A stretch of 64,000 bases of DNA from Limimaricola pyoseonensis (GTDB taxonomy: Bacteria > Pseudomonadota > Alphaproteobacteria > Rhodobacterales > Rhodobacteraceae): positions 400,324-464,323 of the forward strand of contig NZ_FNAT01000003.1 of NCBI RefSeq assembly GCF_900102015.1, written 5' to 3'. The translations under genes were made by a program, and so were the position numbers. The number at the start of each line of letters is the position of its first letter. Position 1 is the stretch's first letter. This document shows, one piece after another, positions 44,376 through 52,626 of this stretch. Under the pieces are notes generated by a model. That model saw only the letters and a program-made list of their open reading frames with translations. It was not told the origin of the DNA and searched no databases.

Positions 44376-45408
44376 GCGCCACGGCGAAGCGGGTCCGGGC
44401 GCGGCCCCAGATCCCGTCCGGGTCGGCGGCGAAGGTCAGCAGGTGCGGCAGGAGCTGCGCCGCGAAATCCTCGGTGCTTTCGCGCGGCAGCAGCGAGGGC
44501 AGGTTGTCGATCGCCACGACGTCGAGCGGCGGCGCGTCCCAGACCCGGCGCGCGGGCGCGGCCCATGTGGTGGTGCGGTCGTTCACCTTGATCGGGGTGA
44601 AGACGTTGTCGGGGTCGCAGGCGATGTCGCCGATCGCGCGCAGCGCCCGCGGCGCCGGGCCGGCATCGGCGGCCACGAAGACCGGGGTCTGCGGCGCGGC
44701 GAGGATGCAGTTGAGCAGGATCTCGTGCTCGAGGATCTGCGGGAAGGGGCCGCCCGACGCGGTCTCGGCTATGTCCCAGCGGGTCACGGGCAGGTCGAGG
44801 CCGGCGCAGAGATCGGCCGCGCCGCGGCCGACCCGGCCCAGCGCGCCGATCACCAGCGCCGAGGGGCGCAGCGGGCCCAGCGCCTCGGCCGTCAGCGCCA
44901 GCAGCGCCGCGCGGTCGGGCAGGGCCGCGAGCGGTGCCATGGGCCGGCCCGTCGCCTGCGCGGCCCGTGCCAGGAGCGTCACCGCCGCGCCGGCATAGCC
45001 CGCCCAGTAGCCGAAGGCCGCGACCCGGCGGCCGTCGGCATCGGTCAGGTATTCAAGGTCGAGCAGCGTGCCGCCGCCGGCCCGGAACCGCGAGAGCAGC
45101 GCCGCGGCGCCCGGCTGGCCCTTGTAGGCATGGGCGAACATGACATGCGCGTGGCGCAGCGGGGCGTCGTCGGACGGCAGTTCCTTTAGGCCGAGGATAA
45201 CCGCCGTCTCGGGCGCGTCCCGCCACTGCCCGCCCGGCACCACGGTGCAGCCCGCCTGGGCGAAGGCCGCGGTGGGAATCAGACGCTGGGCGCTGTCCTC
45301 GACCGTGACCTGCGCGCCGGACGCCATCAGCCGGGCCGCGCCCTCGGGGGTGAGGGGGCTGCGCCCCTCGTCGGGACGGGTCTCTTCGCGCAGCCAGTAG
45401 TGGGTCAT
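44365..45408 (-). CDS. Saccharopine dehydrogenase, NAD+, L-lysine-forming (LYS1 type)
   Basis: A 347-residue member of the AlaDH/PNT-related LYS1 family, which interconverts saccharopine with lysine and 2-oxoglutarate. The N-terminal WLREETRPDEGRSPLTPEGA, HVMFAHAYKGQPGA, the Rossmann motif VIGALGRVGRGAADLC and DNLPSLLPRESTEDFA near the C-terminus are characteristic. The ATG at 45408 is preceded by AAAGGACAC. Lysine synthesis here goes by DapA, so this enzyme more likely serves lysine breakdown; the companion saccharopine reductase/LYS9-type gene is not in view. Confidence 0.86.
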   Translation of the reverse strand: MTHYWLREETRPDEGRSPLTPEGAARLMASGAQVTVEDSAQRLIPTAAFAQAGCTVVPGGQWRDAPETAVILGLKELPSDDAPLRHAHVMFAHAYKGQPGAAALLSRFRAGGGTLLDLEYLTDADGRRVAAFGYWAGYAGAAVTLLARAAQATGRPMAPLAALPDRAALLALTAEALGPLRPSALVIGALGRVGRGAADLCAGLDLPVTRWDIAETASGGPFPQILEHEILLNCILAAPQTPVFVAADAGPAPRALRAIGDIACDPDNVFTPIKVNDRTTTWAAPARRVWDAPPLDVVAIDNLPSLLPRESTEDFAAQLLPHLLTFAADPDGIWGRARTRFAVALSG

Positions 45409-45426
45409 GTTGTGTCCTTTTTGCAA

Positions 45427-45439
45427 CTTTGCTGCAAAG
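45427..45439. promoter_or_regulatory. Inverted repeat CTTTGC-T-GCAAAG
   Basis: A perfect 6-1-6 inverted repeat, overlapping TTGCAACTTTGCTGCAA, lies 18 bases ahead of the saccharopine dehydrogenase start. TTTGC/GCAAA half-sites resemble those of short-chain acyl-CoA regulators (ScfR family), but a two-box TTTGCAAA arrangement is not complete. It is offered as an operator candidate only. Confidence 0.35.
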
Positions 45440-45475
45440 CAGCATATCGCGAAGTTTACCTAGCGTCAGTTTCGT

Positions 45476-45505
45476 TTGACCGGGCTCTCGCGCGCTGCAT
45501 ATCAC
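45476..45505 (+). promoter_or_regulatory. Candidate promoter of the DUF481 gene
   Basis: TTGACC at 45476-45481 is followed after 18 bases by TATCAC at 45500-45505, a fair sigma-70 pair, about 160 bases ahead of the DUF481 gene. No other good pair was seen in this region, but the match is only approximate. Confidence 0.35.
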
Positions 45506-45666
45506 CGGGCTGAACGGGACGCATGGGGATGAACTGTTGCATTTTCGCCATGGTTGCGCGGTGTCCATTTGCCCTGCGGGACCGGATTTGTAAGAGGCGC
45601 GTTCACCGACCATGCCCCCGGCGGCCTCGGCTGCGGCCGGAGATTTGGAACCGAAAGGACATTGAA

Positions 45667-46494
45667 ATGAACGCCACCTACAAACTGCTGATGGCCTCCA
45701 CCATCCTCGGCTTCGTCGGCACCGCGTCGCTGGCGCAAACCGACGTCTTCGCCACCGAGAACCAGCTCGAGGACGAGCTCGAGGATCTCGACGAGGAGAT
45801 CGAGGAGGATTTCGAGCGCGACATCGACCGCTTCGGCAATGAGGGCCGCGAGCTCGGCTTCACCGGCTCGATCGCCGCGCGCGGCACCGCCACCGACGGC
45901 AACACCGACACCGCCGATCTCGGCATCGGCGCGCGCCTGGGCTACTTCGACGGCATCAACGGCCACGAGATGCGCCTGAGCTACGACTACGGCGAGGTCG
46001 AAGGCGAGCAGTCGAACAACGACCTGCTGCTGGGCTACGACTACACCCGCGACTTCGCGACCAACTTCTACGGCTTCGCGACCGCGGTCCTGTCCTATGA
46101 CGAGGACGACAGCTTCGAGACCGACGCCTTCGTCGGCGCCGGCGTCGGCTACCGCGTCTTCAACACGCCCGACATCCAGTGGTCGGTCCAGGTCGGCCCG
46201 GGCTTCCGCTACATCGAGACCGCCGACGGCGAGGAGATCGAGGAAGCGGCCGTGTCGCTGTCGTCGAACTACTACAACCGTCTCGACGAGAACCTGTTCG
46301 TGACCAACGACACCGACGTGCTCGCCTCGGAGCGTGACACCTACGTCACCAACGAGCTCGGCCTGAACGTGGCGATGGCCGACCAGCTGGCGCTGCGCAC
46401 CAGCCTGACCACCGAGTACCGCACCGACCCCGAGCCGGGCTTCGACGACACCGACAACAAGCTCGGCGTGTCGGTGGTCTACACCTTCAACTGA
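45667..46494 (+). CDS. DUF481 (YdiY-like) outer-membrane beta-barrel protein
   Basis: A 275-residue secreted protein: signal peptide LLMASTILGFVGTASLA, then a very acidic coiled segment (DELEDLDEEIEEDFERDIDR, residues about 35-55), then alternating amphipathic beta strands ending in VVYTFN with a terminal aromatic-plus-Asn pattern typical of outer-membrane insertion. Similarity to PF04338 supports a barrel; the function is unknown. The codon use is uniform with its neighbours. A terminator follows at once. Confidence 0.85.
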   Translation: MNATYKLLMASTILGFVGTASLAQTDVFATENQLEDELEDLDEEIEEDFERDIDRFGNEGRELGFTGSIAARGTATDGNTDTADLGIGARLGYFDGINGHEMRLSYDYGEVEGEQSNNDLLLGYDYTRDFATNFYGFATAVLSYDEDDSFETDAFVGAGVGYRVFNTPDIQWSVQVGPGFRYIETADGEEIEEAAVSLSSNYYNRLDENLFVTNDTDVLASERDTYVTNELGLNVAMADQLALRTSLTTEYRTDPEPGFDDTDNKLGVSVVYTFN

Positions 46495-46520
46495 TCGATC
46501 CGATCGGTTCCGGACCCGGG

Positions 46521-46551
46521 AAGGGGGGCAGGGCGACCTGCCCCCCTTTCT
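46521..46551 (+). terminator. Terminator after the DUF481 gene
   Basis: A perfect twelve-base stem AAGGGGGGCAGG/CCTGCCCCCCTT with the loop GCGA, followed by TCTCGTATT. It lies 26 bases past the stop codon. Confidence 0.88.
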
Positions 46552-46637
46552 CGTATTCGGGGTCGGGTTTTCCGGGCGCGGCCGCGCCGCGCTATTTGAT
46601 GACCGGCCGTTCTCGGGGCAGTCTGGGCGCGACCGGC

Positions 46638-46671
46638 GGGGGAACCGGCGCGAAAGGCGCCGGTTGCCCCC
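46638..46671 (+). promoter_or_regulatory. GC-rich hairpin ahead of the caspase-like gene
   Basis: A perfect nine-base stem AACCGGCGC/GCGCCGGTT with loop GAAAG, extended by GGGGG and CCCCC beyond a one-base bulge. It ends about 12 bases before the CGGAGGAG ribosome binding site. It could be a 5' leader structure or part of a promoter region. Confidence 0.5.
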
Positions 46672-46696
46672 CCGAGCGACAGGACGGAGGAGTTCC

Positions 46697-48361
46697 ATGC
46701 GCCATCTGCTGACCAGCACCGCCATCGCCCTATTGGCGGGCGCCGCCGCCGCCGAGGATGCGGCGCTGCTCTTGGGCAACGAGCGCTACGAGACGCTGGG
46801 CCGGGTGGCGCGCGGCGCGCAGATCCTCGACGCCGCCGACGAGCTTTCGGCGCTGGGGTTTAGCGTCACCTCGCTGCCCAACGGCCGCGCCGGGCCGGTC
46901 GGCGAGGCGGCGCGCGCCTGGCTCGAGCAGGTGCCCGAGGCCAGCCGCCTGGTGGTGGCGCTGTCGGGGCGGTTCGCGACCGATGGCGAGCGCAGCTTCT
47001 TCCTGACGGCCGAGGCCGGCACACCGGGCCTTTTGTCGCCGCAGGCCGGGCTCCTGCCGGTCGAGGGCGTGCTGCGGGCACTGGCCGAGGCGCCGGGCCG
47101 GGCGCTGCTGCTTCTGGGCCGCGAGGCGGATGCCGACCGCGAGTTCGGCCCCTATCTGCGCGAGGGTCTGGGCAATCTGGAGATCCCGCAGGGCGTGACC
47201 GTGCTCACCGGCAGCCCGCGCGCGGTGGCCGAGTTCATGGAAGGCCCGCTGGCCGCGCCGCGCGCCGACCTCTCGGCCGCGATCCGCGAGGCGGACGGGC
47301 TGCGGGCGCAGGGCTATTTGCCGCGGGCGCGCGCCTTCATGCCGGAGCTGGCCGAGGCGCCGGCGCAGCCGCAGGCGCCGCAGACCGATTCCGCGGCCGA
47401 GGAGGCGCTGTGGCAGGGCACCGTGGCGCTCGACACGGTCGAGGCCTATCGCGACTACCTCGCGCGCTACCCGCAGGGCGCCCATGCCGAAGCGGCCGAG
47501 AAGGCGATCGCCGAGATCCGGGCCGAGCCCAACCGCGACGCGCGGCTGGCCGAGGAGGCGATCGGGCTGAGCCGCGACGCGCGGCGCGACATCCAGCGCA
47601 ACCTCAGCCTGCTCGATTTCAACACCCGCGGCATCGACGGCATCTTCGGCCCCGGCACCCGCGGCGCGATCACCAACTGGCAGCAGCAGAACGGCTTCCC
47701 ACAGACCTCCTATCTCACGCCCGAGCAGGTCGGCCGGATCGACGCGCAGGCGGCGCGCCGCGCCGCCGAGCTCGAGGCCGAGGCCGAGCGTCAGCGCCAG
47801 GAGCAGGCCCGCGCCGACCGCGCCTTCTGGGAGGAGACCGGCGCGCGCGGCGACGAGCCGGGGCTCAGGGCCTATCTCGAGCGCTACCCCGACGGCGCCT
47901 TCGCCGAGGCCGCCGCCGACCGGCTGGCGCTGATCGAGGAGGAGAAGCGCCGCGCCGCCGAGGGCGAGGACCGCGCCGCGTGGGACCGGGCGCGCGAAGC
48001 CGATTCGCTCGAGGGCTACCGCGACTACCTGCGCGCCTTCCCCCAAGGCAGCTTCAAGGCCGAGGCCGAGGCGCGGATTTCGGCGCTCACCGAGCGGAAT
48101 CAGCAGCAGCAGGCGCGGCAGGCGGCGCAGGCCGAAGAAGAGGCCCTGGGGCTGAACGCGCTGACCGCGCGGCTGGTCGAGCAGCGGCTCGAGGCGCAGG
48201 GGTTGGAGCCGGGCCCGGTCGACGGGAAGTTCGACGAGGCGACGCGCAAGGCGCTGCGCAACTACCAGCGCGACCGCAACCTGCCGGCGACCGGCTTTCT
48301 CAACGAGCCCACCGTGGTGCGGCTTCTGGCCGACGCCTTCGGTGGCGCGCTGCAGCAGTAG
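46697..48361 (+). CDS. Degenerate caspase-like protein with peptidoglycan-binding domains
   Basis: A 554-residue secreted protein. Signal peptide (LLTSTAIALLAGAAAA), then a caspase-like (peptidase C14) fold in residues 20-210 beginning ALLLGNERYETL. The usual catalytic His and Cys positions read SGRF (Arg92 instead of AGHG) and LLLGREAD (Gly141 instead of Cys), so the protease centre is lost. Three Tyr/Leu repeats of the caspase-associated type follow (YRDYLARYPQGAHAEAA, LRAYLERYPDGAFAEAA, YRDYLRAFPQGSFKAEA), with two PG_binding_1 domains (GIDGIFGPGTRGAI and PVDGKFDEATRKAL). It is probably a scaffold in the periplasm. Confidence 0.75.
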   Translation: MRHLLTSTAIALLAGAAAAEDAALLLGNERYETLGRVARGAQILDAADELSALGFSVTSLPNGRAGPVGEAARAWLEQVPEASRLVVALSGRFATDGERSFFLTAEAGTPGLLSPQAGLLPVEGVLRALAEAPGRALLLLGREADADREFGPYLREGLGNLEIPQGVTVLTGSPRAVAEFMEGPLAAPRADLSAAIREADGLRAQGYLPRARAFMPELAEAPAQPQAPQTDSAAEEALWQGTVALDTVEAYRDYLARYPQGAHAEAAEKAIAEIRAEPNRDARLAEEAIGLSRDARRDIQRNLSLLDFNTRGIDGIFGPGTRGAITNWQQQNGFPQTSYLTPEQVGRIDAQAARRAAELEAEAERQRQEQARADRAFWEETGARGDEPGLRAYLERYPDGAFAEAAADRLALIEEEKRRAAEGEDRAAWDRAREADSLEGYRDYLRAFPQGSFKAEAEARISALTERNQQQQARQAAQAEEEALGLNALTARLVEQRLEAQGLEPGPVDGKFDEATRKALRNYQRDRNLPATGFLNEPTVVRLLADAFGGALQQ

Positions 48362-48429
48362 GAGCGGCGGCGGGGCGGGGCCTTCGGGGCCCGCCCCTGC
48401 CGGGGCAGAGGCGCGCCTGAGCAAAAGAT

Positions 48430-48459
48430 AAGGGCCGCTTCCTTGCGGAAGCGGCCCTT
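48430..48459. terminator. Terminator between the caspase-like gene and rpmJ
   Basis: A perfect thirteen-base stem AAGGGCCGCTTCC/GGAAGCGGCCCTT with loop TTGC. On the minus strand it is followed by TATCTTTTGC, so it serves rpmJ, and it lies between convergent genes. Confidence 0.85.
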
Positions 48460-48494
48460 GATGCGTTCGGTCCGGCGTCCCGGCCCGTCCGGCT

Positions 48495-48620
48495 TCAGCC
48501 CTGGCGGGCCTTGAAGCGGCGCTGGGTCTTGTTGATGACGTAGACGCGGCCCTTGCGGCGCACGACGCGGCAATCGCGATGGCGCTGCTTGAGCGAACGA
48601 AGCGAGTTGGCGACCTTCAT
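48495..48620 (-). CDS. rpmJ: 50S ribosomal protein L36 (zinc-independent type)
   Basis: A 41-residue basic protein, [20 protein letters not shown] at the start and [13 protein letters not shown] at the end, a clear L36. Only one cysteine is present, in HRDC, so the four-ligand zinc ribbon of the C+ form is missing; this is the C- form (YkgO-like). AAGGAGAGAG precedes the ATG at 48620. It lies alone downstream of a tRNA gene, away from the ribosomal protein operons. Confidence 0.94.
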   Translation of the reverse strand: MKVANSLRSLKQRHRDCRVVRRKGRVYVINKTQRRFKARQG

Positions 48621-48673
48621 GACGCTCTCTCTCCTTGTCGCGGCGCGGCGATTGCGCCGTGGTTGCAAGTTTC

Positions 48674-48693
48674 GGCCCCCGCAAAGGGGGGCC
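48674..48693 (-). terminator. Possible terminator after tRNA-Val
   Basis: A seven-base stem GGCCCCC/GGGGGCC with loop of six, on the minus strand between tRNA-Val and rpmJ. What follows, GAAACTTG, is poor in T, so termination may be partial. Confidence 0.4.
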
Positions 48694-48704
48694 GGCGAAA
48701 TCCG

Positions 48705-48779
<75 letters not shown>

Positions 48780-48925
48780 TAACCGCCTTGCCGTCTTGGC
48801 CCGTTCGGGCCCGTCCAGCAGCGGGTGTGCGGTCCTATACGGGGAACGGACGGGGGGTTCAAGGGGTTTCGGCGAACGAAGTTTTGCAGCTATCGTTCTG
48901 CCTGTCGCCGCCGAGGAATGCCCGC

Positions 48926-49783
48926 ATGGACGCCTTCCAGCTGATCCGTCCCGCCACCCGCACCACGAGCGTGGTCTTCGCCTCTCCGCATAGCGGCCGC
49001 GACTATCCCGACAGCCTGCTGGCCCGCGCGATTCTCGACGCCCGGCAGATCCGCTCCTCCGAGGATGCCTATGTCGACCGGCTGTTCGCGGCGGTGCCCG
49101 ATTCGGGCGCGCCGCTGCTGCTGGCCCGGCATCCGCGGGCCTGGGTCGACCTCAACCGCGCCGCCGACGAGTTCGACCCGGCGCTGATCGAGGGGATCCC
49201 GTCGCGCAGCCACAACCCGCGCGTGGCCAGCGGGCTGGGGGTGATCCCGCGCGTCGTGGCCGGTGGCCGGCCGATCTACCGCGGCAAGATCGCGCTGTCG
49301 GAGGCGCAGCGCCGCATCGCCGAGAGCTGGCGGCCCTACCACGCCGCGCTGAGCGGGCTGCTGAGCGAGAGCCTCGAGGGATTCGGCGAGGCGATCCTGA
49401 TCGACTGCCACTCGATGCCGCACGAGGCGATCGAGCTGGTCGGCGGCCGGGGCGGGCCGCGCCCGCATGTGGTGCTGGGCGACCGCTTCGGTGCCGCGGC
49501 CGCGCCCGAGATCGTCGCGCGGATCGAGCAGGCCTTCGTCGCCGCCGGGCTGCGGGTGGCGCGCAACACCCCCTTCGCGGGGGCCTACATCGCGCAGAGC
49601 TACGGCCGGCCGTCGCGCCGCCAGCACGCGGTGCAGGTCGAGATCGACCGCTCGCTCTACATGGACGAGGCGCGGGTCGTGCCGCATTCCGGCTTCGAGG
49701 CGTTCCGCGACCGGCTCGCCGCCGTGATCGCCGATCTGGCCGAGATCGGCCGGCCGGCGCTGCGGCCGCTCGCCGCGGAATAG
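48926..49783 (+). CDS. N-formylglutamate amidohydrolase-like (HutG/FGase family)
   Basis: A 285-residue zinc-dependent amidohydrolase of PF05013. The metal-binding blocks are VVFASPHSGRDYP (Pro-His-Ser-Gly), the Glu in SSEDAYVDRLF, the arginine/asparagine in DLNRAADEFD, and IDCHSMPHE. The family removes the formyl group of N-formylglutamate in histidine degradation. No hut genes are adjacent, so another acyl-glutamate or acyl-aspartate is possible. The ATG at 48926 follows a GAGGAAT ribosome binding site. Confidence 0.87.
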   Translation: MDAFQLIRPATRTTSVVFASPHSGRDYPDSLLARAILDARQIRSSEDAYVDRLFAAVPDSGAPLLLARHPRAWVDLNRAADEFDPALIEGIPSRSHNPRVASGLGVIPRVVAGGRPIYRGKIALSEAQRRIAESWRPYHAALSGLLSESLEGFGEAILIDCHSMPHEAIELVGGRGGPRPHVVLGDRFGAAAAPEIVARIEQAFVAAGLRVARNTPFAGAYIAQSYGRPSRRQHAVQVEIDRSLYMDEARVVPHSGFEAFRDRLAAVIADLAEIGRPALRPLAAE

Positions 49784-49854
49784 TATCGCCCGCACCGGAA
49801 CCCGCACCGATTGCGCCGGGTTGCTGCCCCGAGGCCAGCCCCGGAGGTTTGCAC

Positions 49855-51642
49855 GTGCCCCTCATCCCAGCGGAGCTGCAGCCGGCCGTCGCGCTCGCTC
49901 TGCTCGCGCTCCTGTTCGCCGCCTTCGTGATCGAACGCTACCCGCCCGACGTCACCGCCGCCGGGGCGGCGGCGCTGTTCGTGGGGCTGGGGCTCGTGCC
50001 CTACGACGCGGTGCTCGGCGTGTTCTCCAACCCCGCCCCGATCACCATCGCCGCGATGTTCGTGATCTCGGGCGCGCTGGTGCGCACCGGCCTGCTCGAC
50101 GCGCTGGCGGCGCTGGTGATCGCGCGGGCCGAATCGCGGCCCGTGCTCGCCGTCATGGTGTTTCTCGGCGCCACGGTGCTGGCCTCGGGCATCGTCAACA
50201 ACACCCCGGTCGTGCTGATCCTGATCCCGGTGATCATCCGGCTCGCCCGCAGCCTCGGCATCGCCGAGACCCGGCTGCTGATCCCGCTGTCCTACGCCGC
50301 CGTGCTGGGCGGCACGCTGACGCTGATCGGCAGTTCGACCAACCTGCTGGTGGCGGGCGTGGCGACCGGGCTGGGCCTGCCGCCCTTCGGCATCTTCGAG
50401 ATCGCCGGGGTCGGGGCGGCCGCGGCGCTGGCCGGGGTCGCGACGCTGGCGGTGCTGGGGCCCTGGCTGCTGCCCGACCGGCGCGCCCGCGGCGACGCGG
50501 CCGAGGACGAGACGGTCTTTCTCACGCAGCTGCAGGTGCTCGAGGGCTATGCCGGGATCGGCAAGCCGCTTTCCGAGGTCGCCGACCTGACCCGGCCCGG
50601 CATCCGCGTCACCGCCCGGCGCGAAGGCGCGCGGCTCAGGCGGTCGGATCTGGGCGCGCATGTGCTCTCGGCGGGGGACGTGCTGGTGGCGCAGGCCACC
50701 ACCTCGGAGATCCTGACCCTGCGCGACCTGCCGGGGCTGGTGGTCGGGCTGCGGCGCGGCACCGCGCGCAACGGCGAGGACGAGCTTCTGGTCGCCGAGG
50801 CGATGGTCACCCCCACCCATGGCAGCGCGCGTGACACCGTCTCGCACCTCTCCGTGGGCTACCGCTACGGGCTGAGGGTGCTCGGCGCCTTCCGCCACGG
50901 CCACGTGCCGGGCCCCGATCTGGGCACGGCCCGGCTGCGGCCGGCGGACAAGCTCCTGCTCGAGGGCACGGCGGAGGGGTTCGACCGGCTGTCGCAGGGC
51001 GGCGAGCTGGTCTCGGTCAGCCGCGCCTCGGGGCGCGCCTACCGCCGCCGCCGCGCGCCGCTGGCGCTTCTGGCGCTGCTCACGGTGGTGACGCTCGCCG
51101 CCTTCGACGTCGCGCCGATCGAGATCCTCGCGCTGATCGCCGTGGCCGCGATCCTGTGGTGCCGCTGCATCGACGGCGACGAGGCCTGGGGCTCGATCGA
51201 TGCCGGCATCCTGGTGCTGATCTTCTCGATGCTGATCGTGGGGCGGGGGCTGCAGGAGACCGGCACCGTCGGCCTGATCGTCGAGACCGCCGCGCCCTGG
51301 CTCGAGGGGCTGCCGCCGATCGCGCTTCTGGCGGCGTTCTACGCGCTGACCTCGGTGCTGACCGAGACGGTGACCAACAACGCCGTGGCGGTGGTGGTGA
51401 CGCCGATCGCGGTGGCGCTGGGGCAGGAGGCCGGGGTCGATCCGCGCGCCTTGGTGGTGGCGGTGATGATGGGCGCGAGCGCGAGCTTCGCCACGCCGGT
51501 GGGCTACCAGACCAACACGCTGGTCTACGGCGCGGGCGACTACCGCTTCACCGATTTCCTGCGGATCGGCGTGCCGATGAACCTGATCGTCGGCGTGGCG
51601 GCGGTACTGACGATCCCGCTCTTCTTTCCGCTGGCGCCGTGA
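49855..51642 (+). CDS. SLC13/CitT-type permease with TrkA-C (RCK_C) domains
   Basis: A 595-residue DASS/ArsB-NhaD-like transporter. It has membrane helices 1-6 in residues about 5-205, then two soluble TrkA-C-like domains in about 210-385 (NLPGL-type regulatory lobes, for example TRPGIRVTARREGARL), then helices 7-11. The hairpin motifs GSSTNLLVAG and TNNAVAVVVTPIA define the family. Anion substrates such as sulfate, dicarboxylates or tungstate are common but not decided. The GTG at 49855, seven bases after GGAGG, is preferred over TTG at 49849. Confidence 0.85.
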   Translation: MPLIPAELQPAVALALLALLFAAFVIERYPPDVTAAGAAALFVGLGLVPYDAVLGVFSNPAPITIAAMFVISGALVRTGLLDALAALVIARAESRPVLAVMVFLGATVLASGIVNNTPVVLILIPVIIRLARSLGIAETRLLIPLSYAAVLGGTLTLIGSSTNLLVAGVATGLGLPPFGIFEIAGVGAAAALAGVATLAVLGPWLLPDRRARGDAAEDETVFLTQLQVLEGYAGIGKPLSEVADLTRPGIRVTARREGARLRRSDLGAHVLSAGDVLVAQATTSEILTLRDLPGLVVGLRRGTARNGEDELLVAEAMVTPTHGSARDTVSHLSVGYRYGLRVLGAFRHGHVPGPDLGTARLRPADKLLLEGTAEGFDRLSQGGELVSVSRASGRAYRRRRAPLALLALLTVVTLAAFDVAPIEILALIAVAAILWCRCIDGDEAWGSIDAGILVLIFSMLIVGRGLQETGTVGLIVETAAPWLEGLPPIALLAAFYALTSVLTETVTNNAVAVVVTPIAVALGQEAGVDPRALVVAVMMGASASFATPVGYQTNTLVYGAGDYRFTDFLRIGVPMNLIVGVAAVLTIPLFFPLAP

Positions 51643-51693
51643 CCGGTGCAAACGTGATTTGGGCGGCGCCGCCGAATCCGCGATGATCTGCGC

Positions 51694-52626
51694 ATGGCCC
51701 GTTTGCTGTTGCTCCTGTTTGCCTGTCTCGCCATGCCCGTCGCGGCCCAGCAGCCGCCGGTCCCGGCCGCGTTGCCGGTGTCGGCTTCCGTCGCCGCCCC
51801 GCCGGTCCGGCCGGCCGACCCGGGCCGCCGCTGCACCGCCGGCGGCGAGTATTGCATCGCGCTCGACAGCTACATCCCCGATGTCTGCCGGACGATCGAG
51901 GCGCTGTCGCGCGAACATGCGCTCGATCCGGGCTTCTTCTCGCGGCTGATCTGGCGCGAGAGCCTGTTCGACGCGGGCGCGGTCAGCCCGGCGGGGGCGC
52001 TGGGCATCGCGCAGTTCATGCCCGGCACGGCCAAGCTGCGCGGCCTGGGCGACCCGTTCAACCCGGCCGAGGCGCTTTCGGCCTCTGCGGCCTACCTCGC
52101 GGAACTGGCCGCGCGCTTCGGCAATATCGGCCTCGCCGCGGTGGCCTACAACGCCGGCGAGGCGCGGGCCGAGAAGTTTTTGTCGGGCCATGACTGGCTG
52201 CCCGGGGAGACGGTGCATTACGTGCAGGCGATCACCGGCGTACCGGCGCTCGTCTGGCGCGACGCGCCGCCCGAGACGCTCGATCTCGCGCTCGACGCGG
52301 CGCTGCCGTTCCGCGCCGCCTGCGAGGCGCGGGCGCGCGACCGGGCGATCCGCGAGTTCCGGGTGCAGGCGCCGGTGCTGCCCTGGGGGGTGGTGCTGGC
52401 CTCGGCGCCGGGTCGCGCGGCGGTGGAGCGGCGGCTGGCGCAGCTGCGCGGCCGGCTCGGTGCCGCGATCTCGGGCGAGCAGGTGGCCTTCACCCGCTCG
52501 CGCTTTCCCGGCCAGCCGGCGGCGCGCCACGTCGCACAGATCGGTCGCGAGAGCCGCGCCGAGGCCACCGCGCTCTGCGCGCGGCTGCGCAGCGCCGGCG
52601 GCACCTGCATGGTGCTGAAGAACTAG
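51694..52626 (+). CDS. SLT-family lytic transglycosylase
   Basis: A 310-residue periplasmic protein: signal peptide (LLLLLFACLAMPVAAQ), a proline/valine-rich linker to residue 45, then a compact SLT domain with the catalytic glutamate in LIWRESLFDAGAVSPAGA, GIAQFMPGTAKL and VAYNAGEARAE. The C-terminal 80 residues (PWGVVLASAPGRAAVERRLA ending TCMVLKN) look like a SPOR-type fold that would bind denuded glycans. Cysteines at 47 and 54 (RRCTAGGEYC) may form a disulphide. Converges on dinB with a four-base overlap. Confidence 0.85.
   Translation: MARLLLLLFACLAMPVAAQQPPVPAALPVSASVAAPPVRPADPGRRCTAGGEYCIALDSYIPDVCRTIEALSREHALDPGFFSRLIWRESLFDAGAVSPAGALGIAQFMPGTAKLRGLGDPFNPAEALSASAAYLAELAARFGNIGLAAVAYNAGEARAEKFLSGHDWLPGETVHYVQAITGVPALVWRDAPPETLDLALDAALPFRAACEARARDRAIREFRVQAPVLPWGVVLASAPGRAAVERRLAQLRGRLGAAISGEQVAFTRSRFPGQPAARHVAQIGRESRAEATALCARLRSAGGTCMVLKN

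Noticed and set aside
49657..52530. A 957-residue minus-strand frame
   Set aside because: Antisense to the SLC13 transporter and lytic transglycosylase; His/Arg/Gln-rich low complexity typical of shadows in this DNA.
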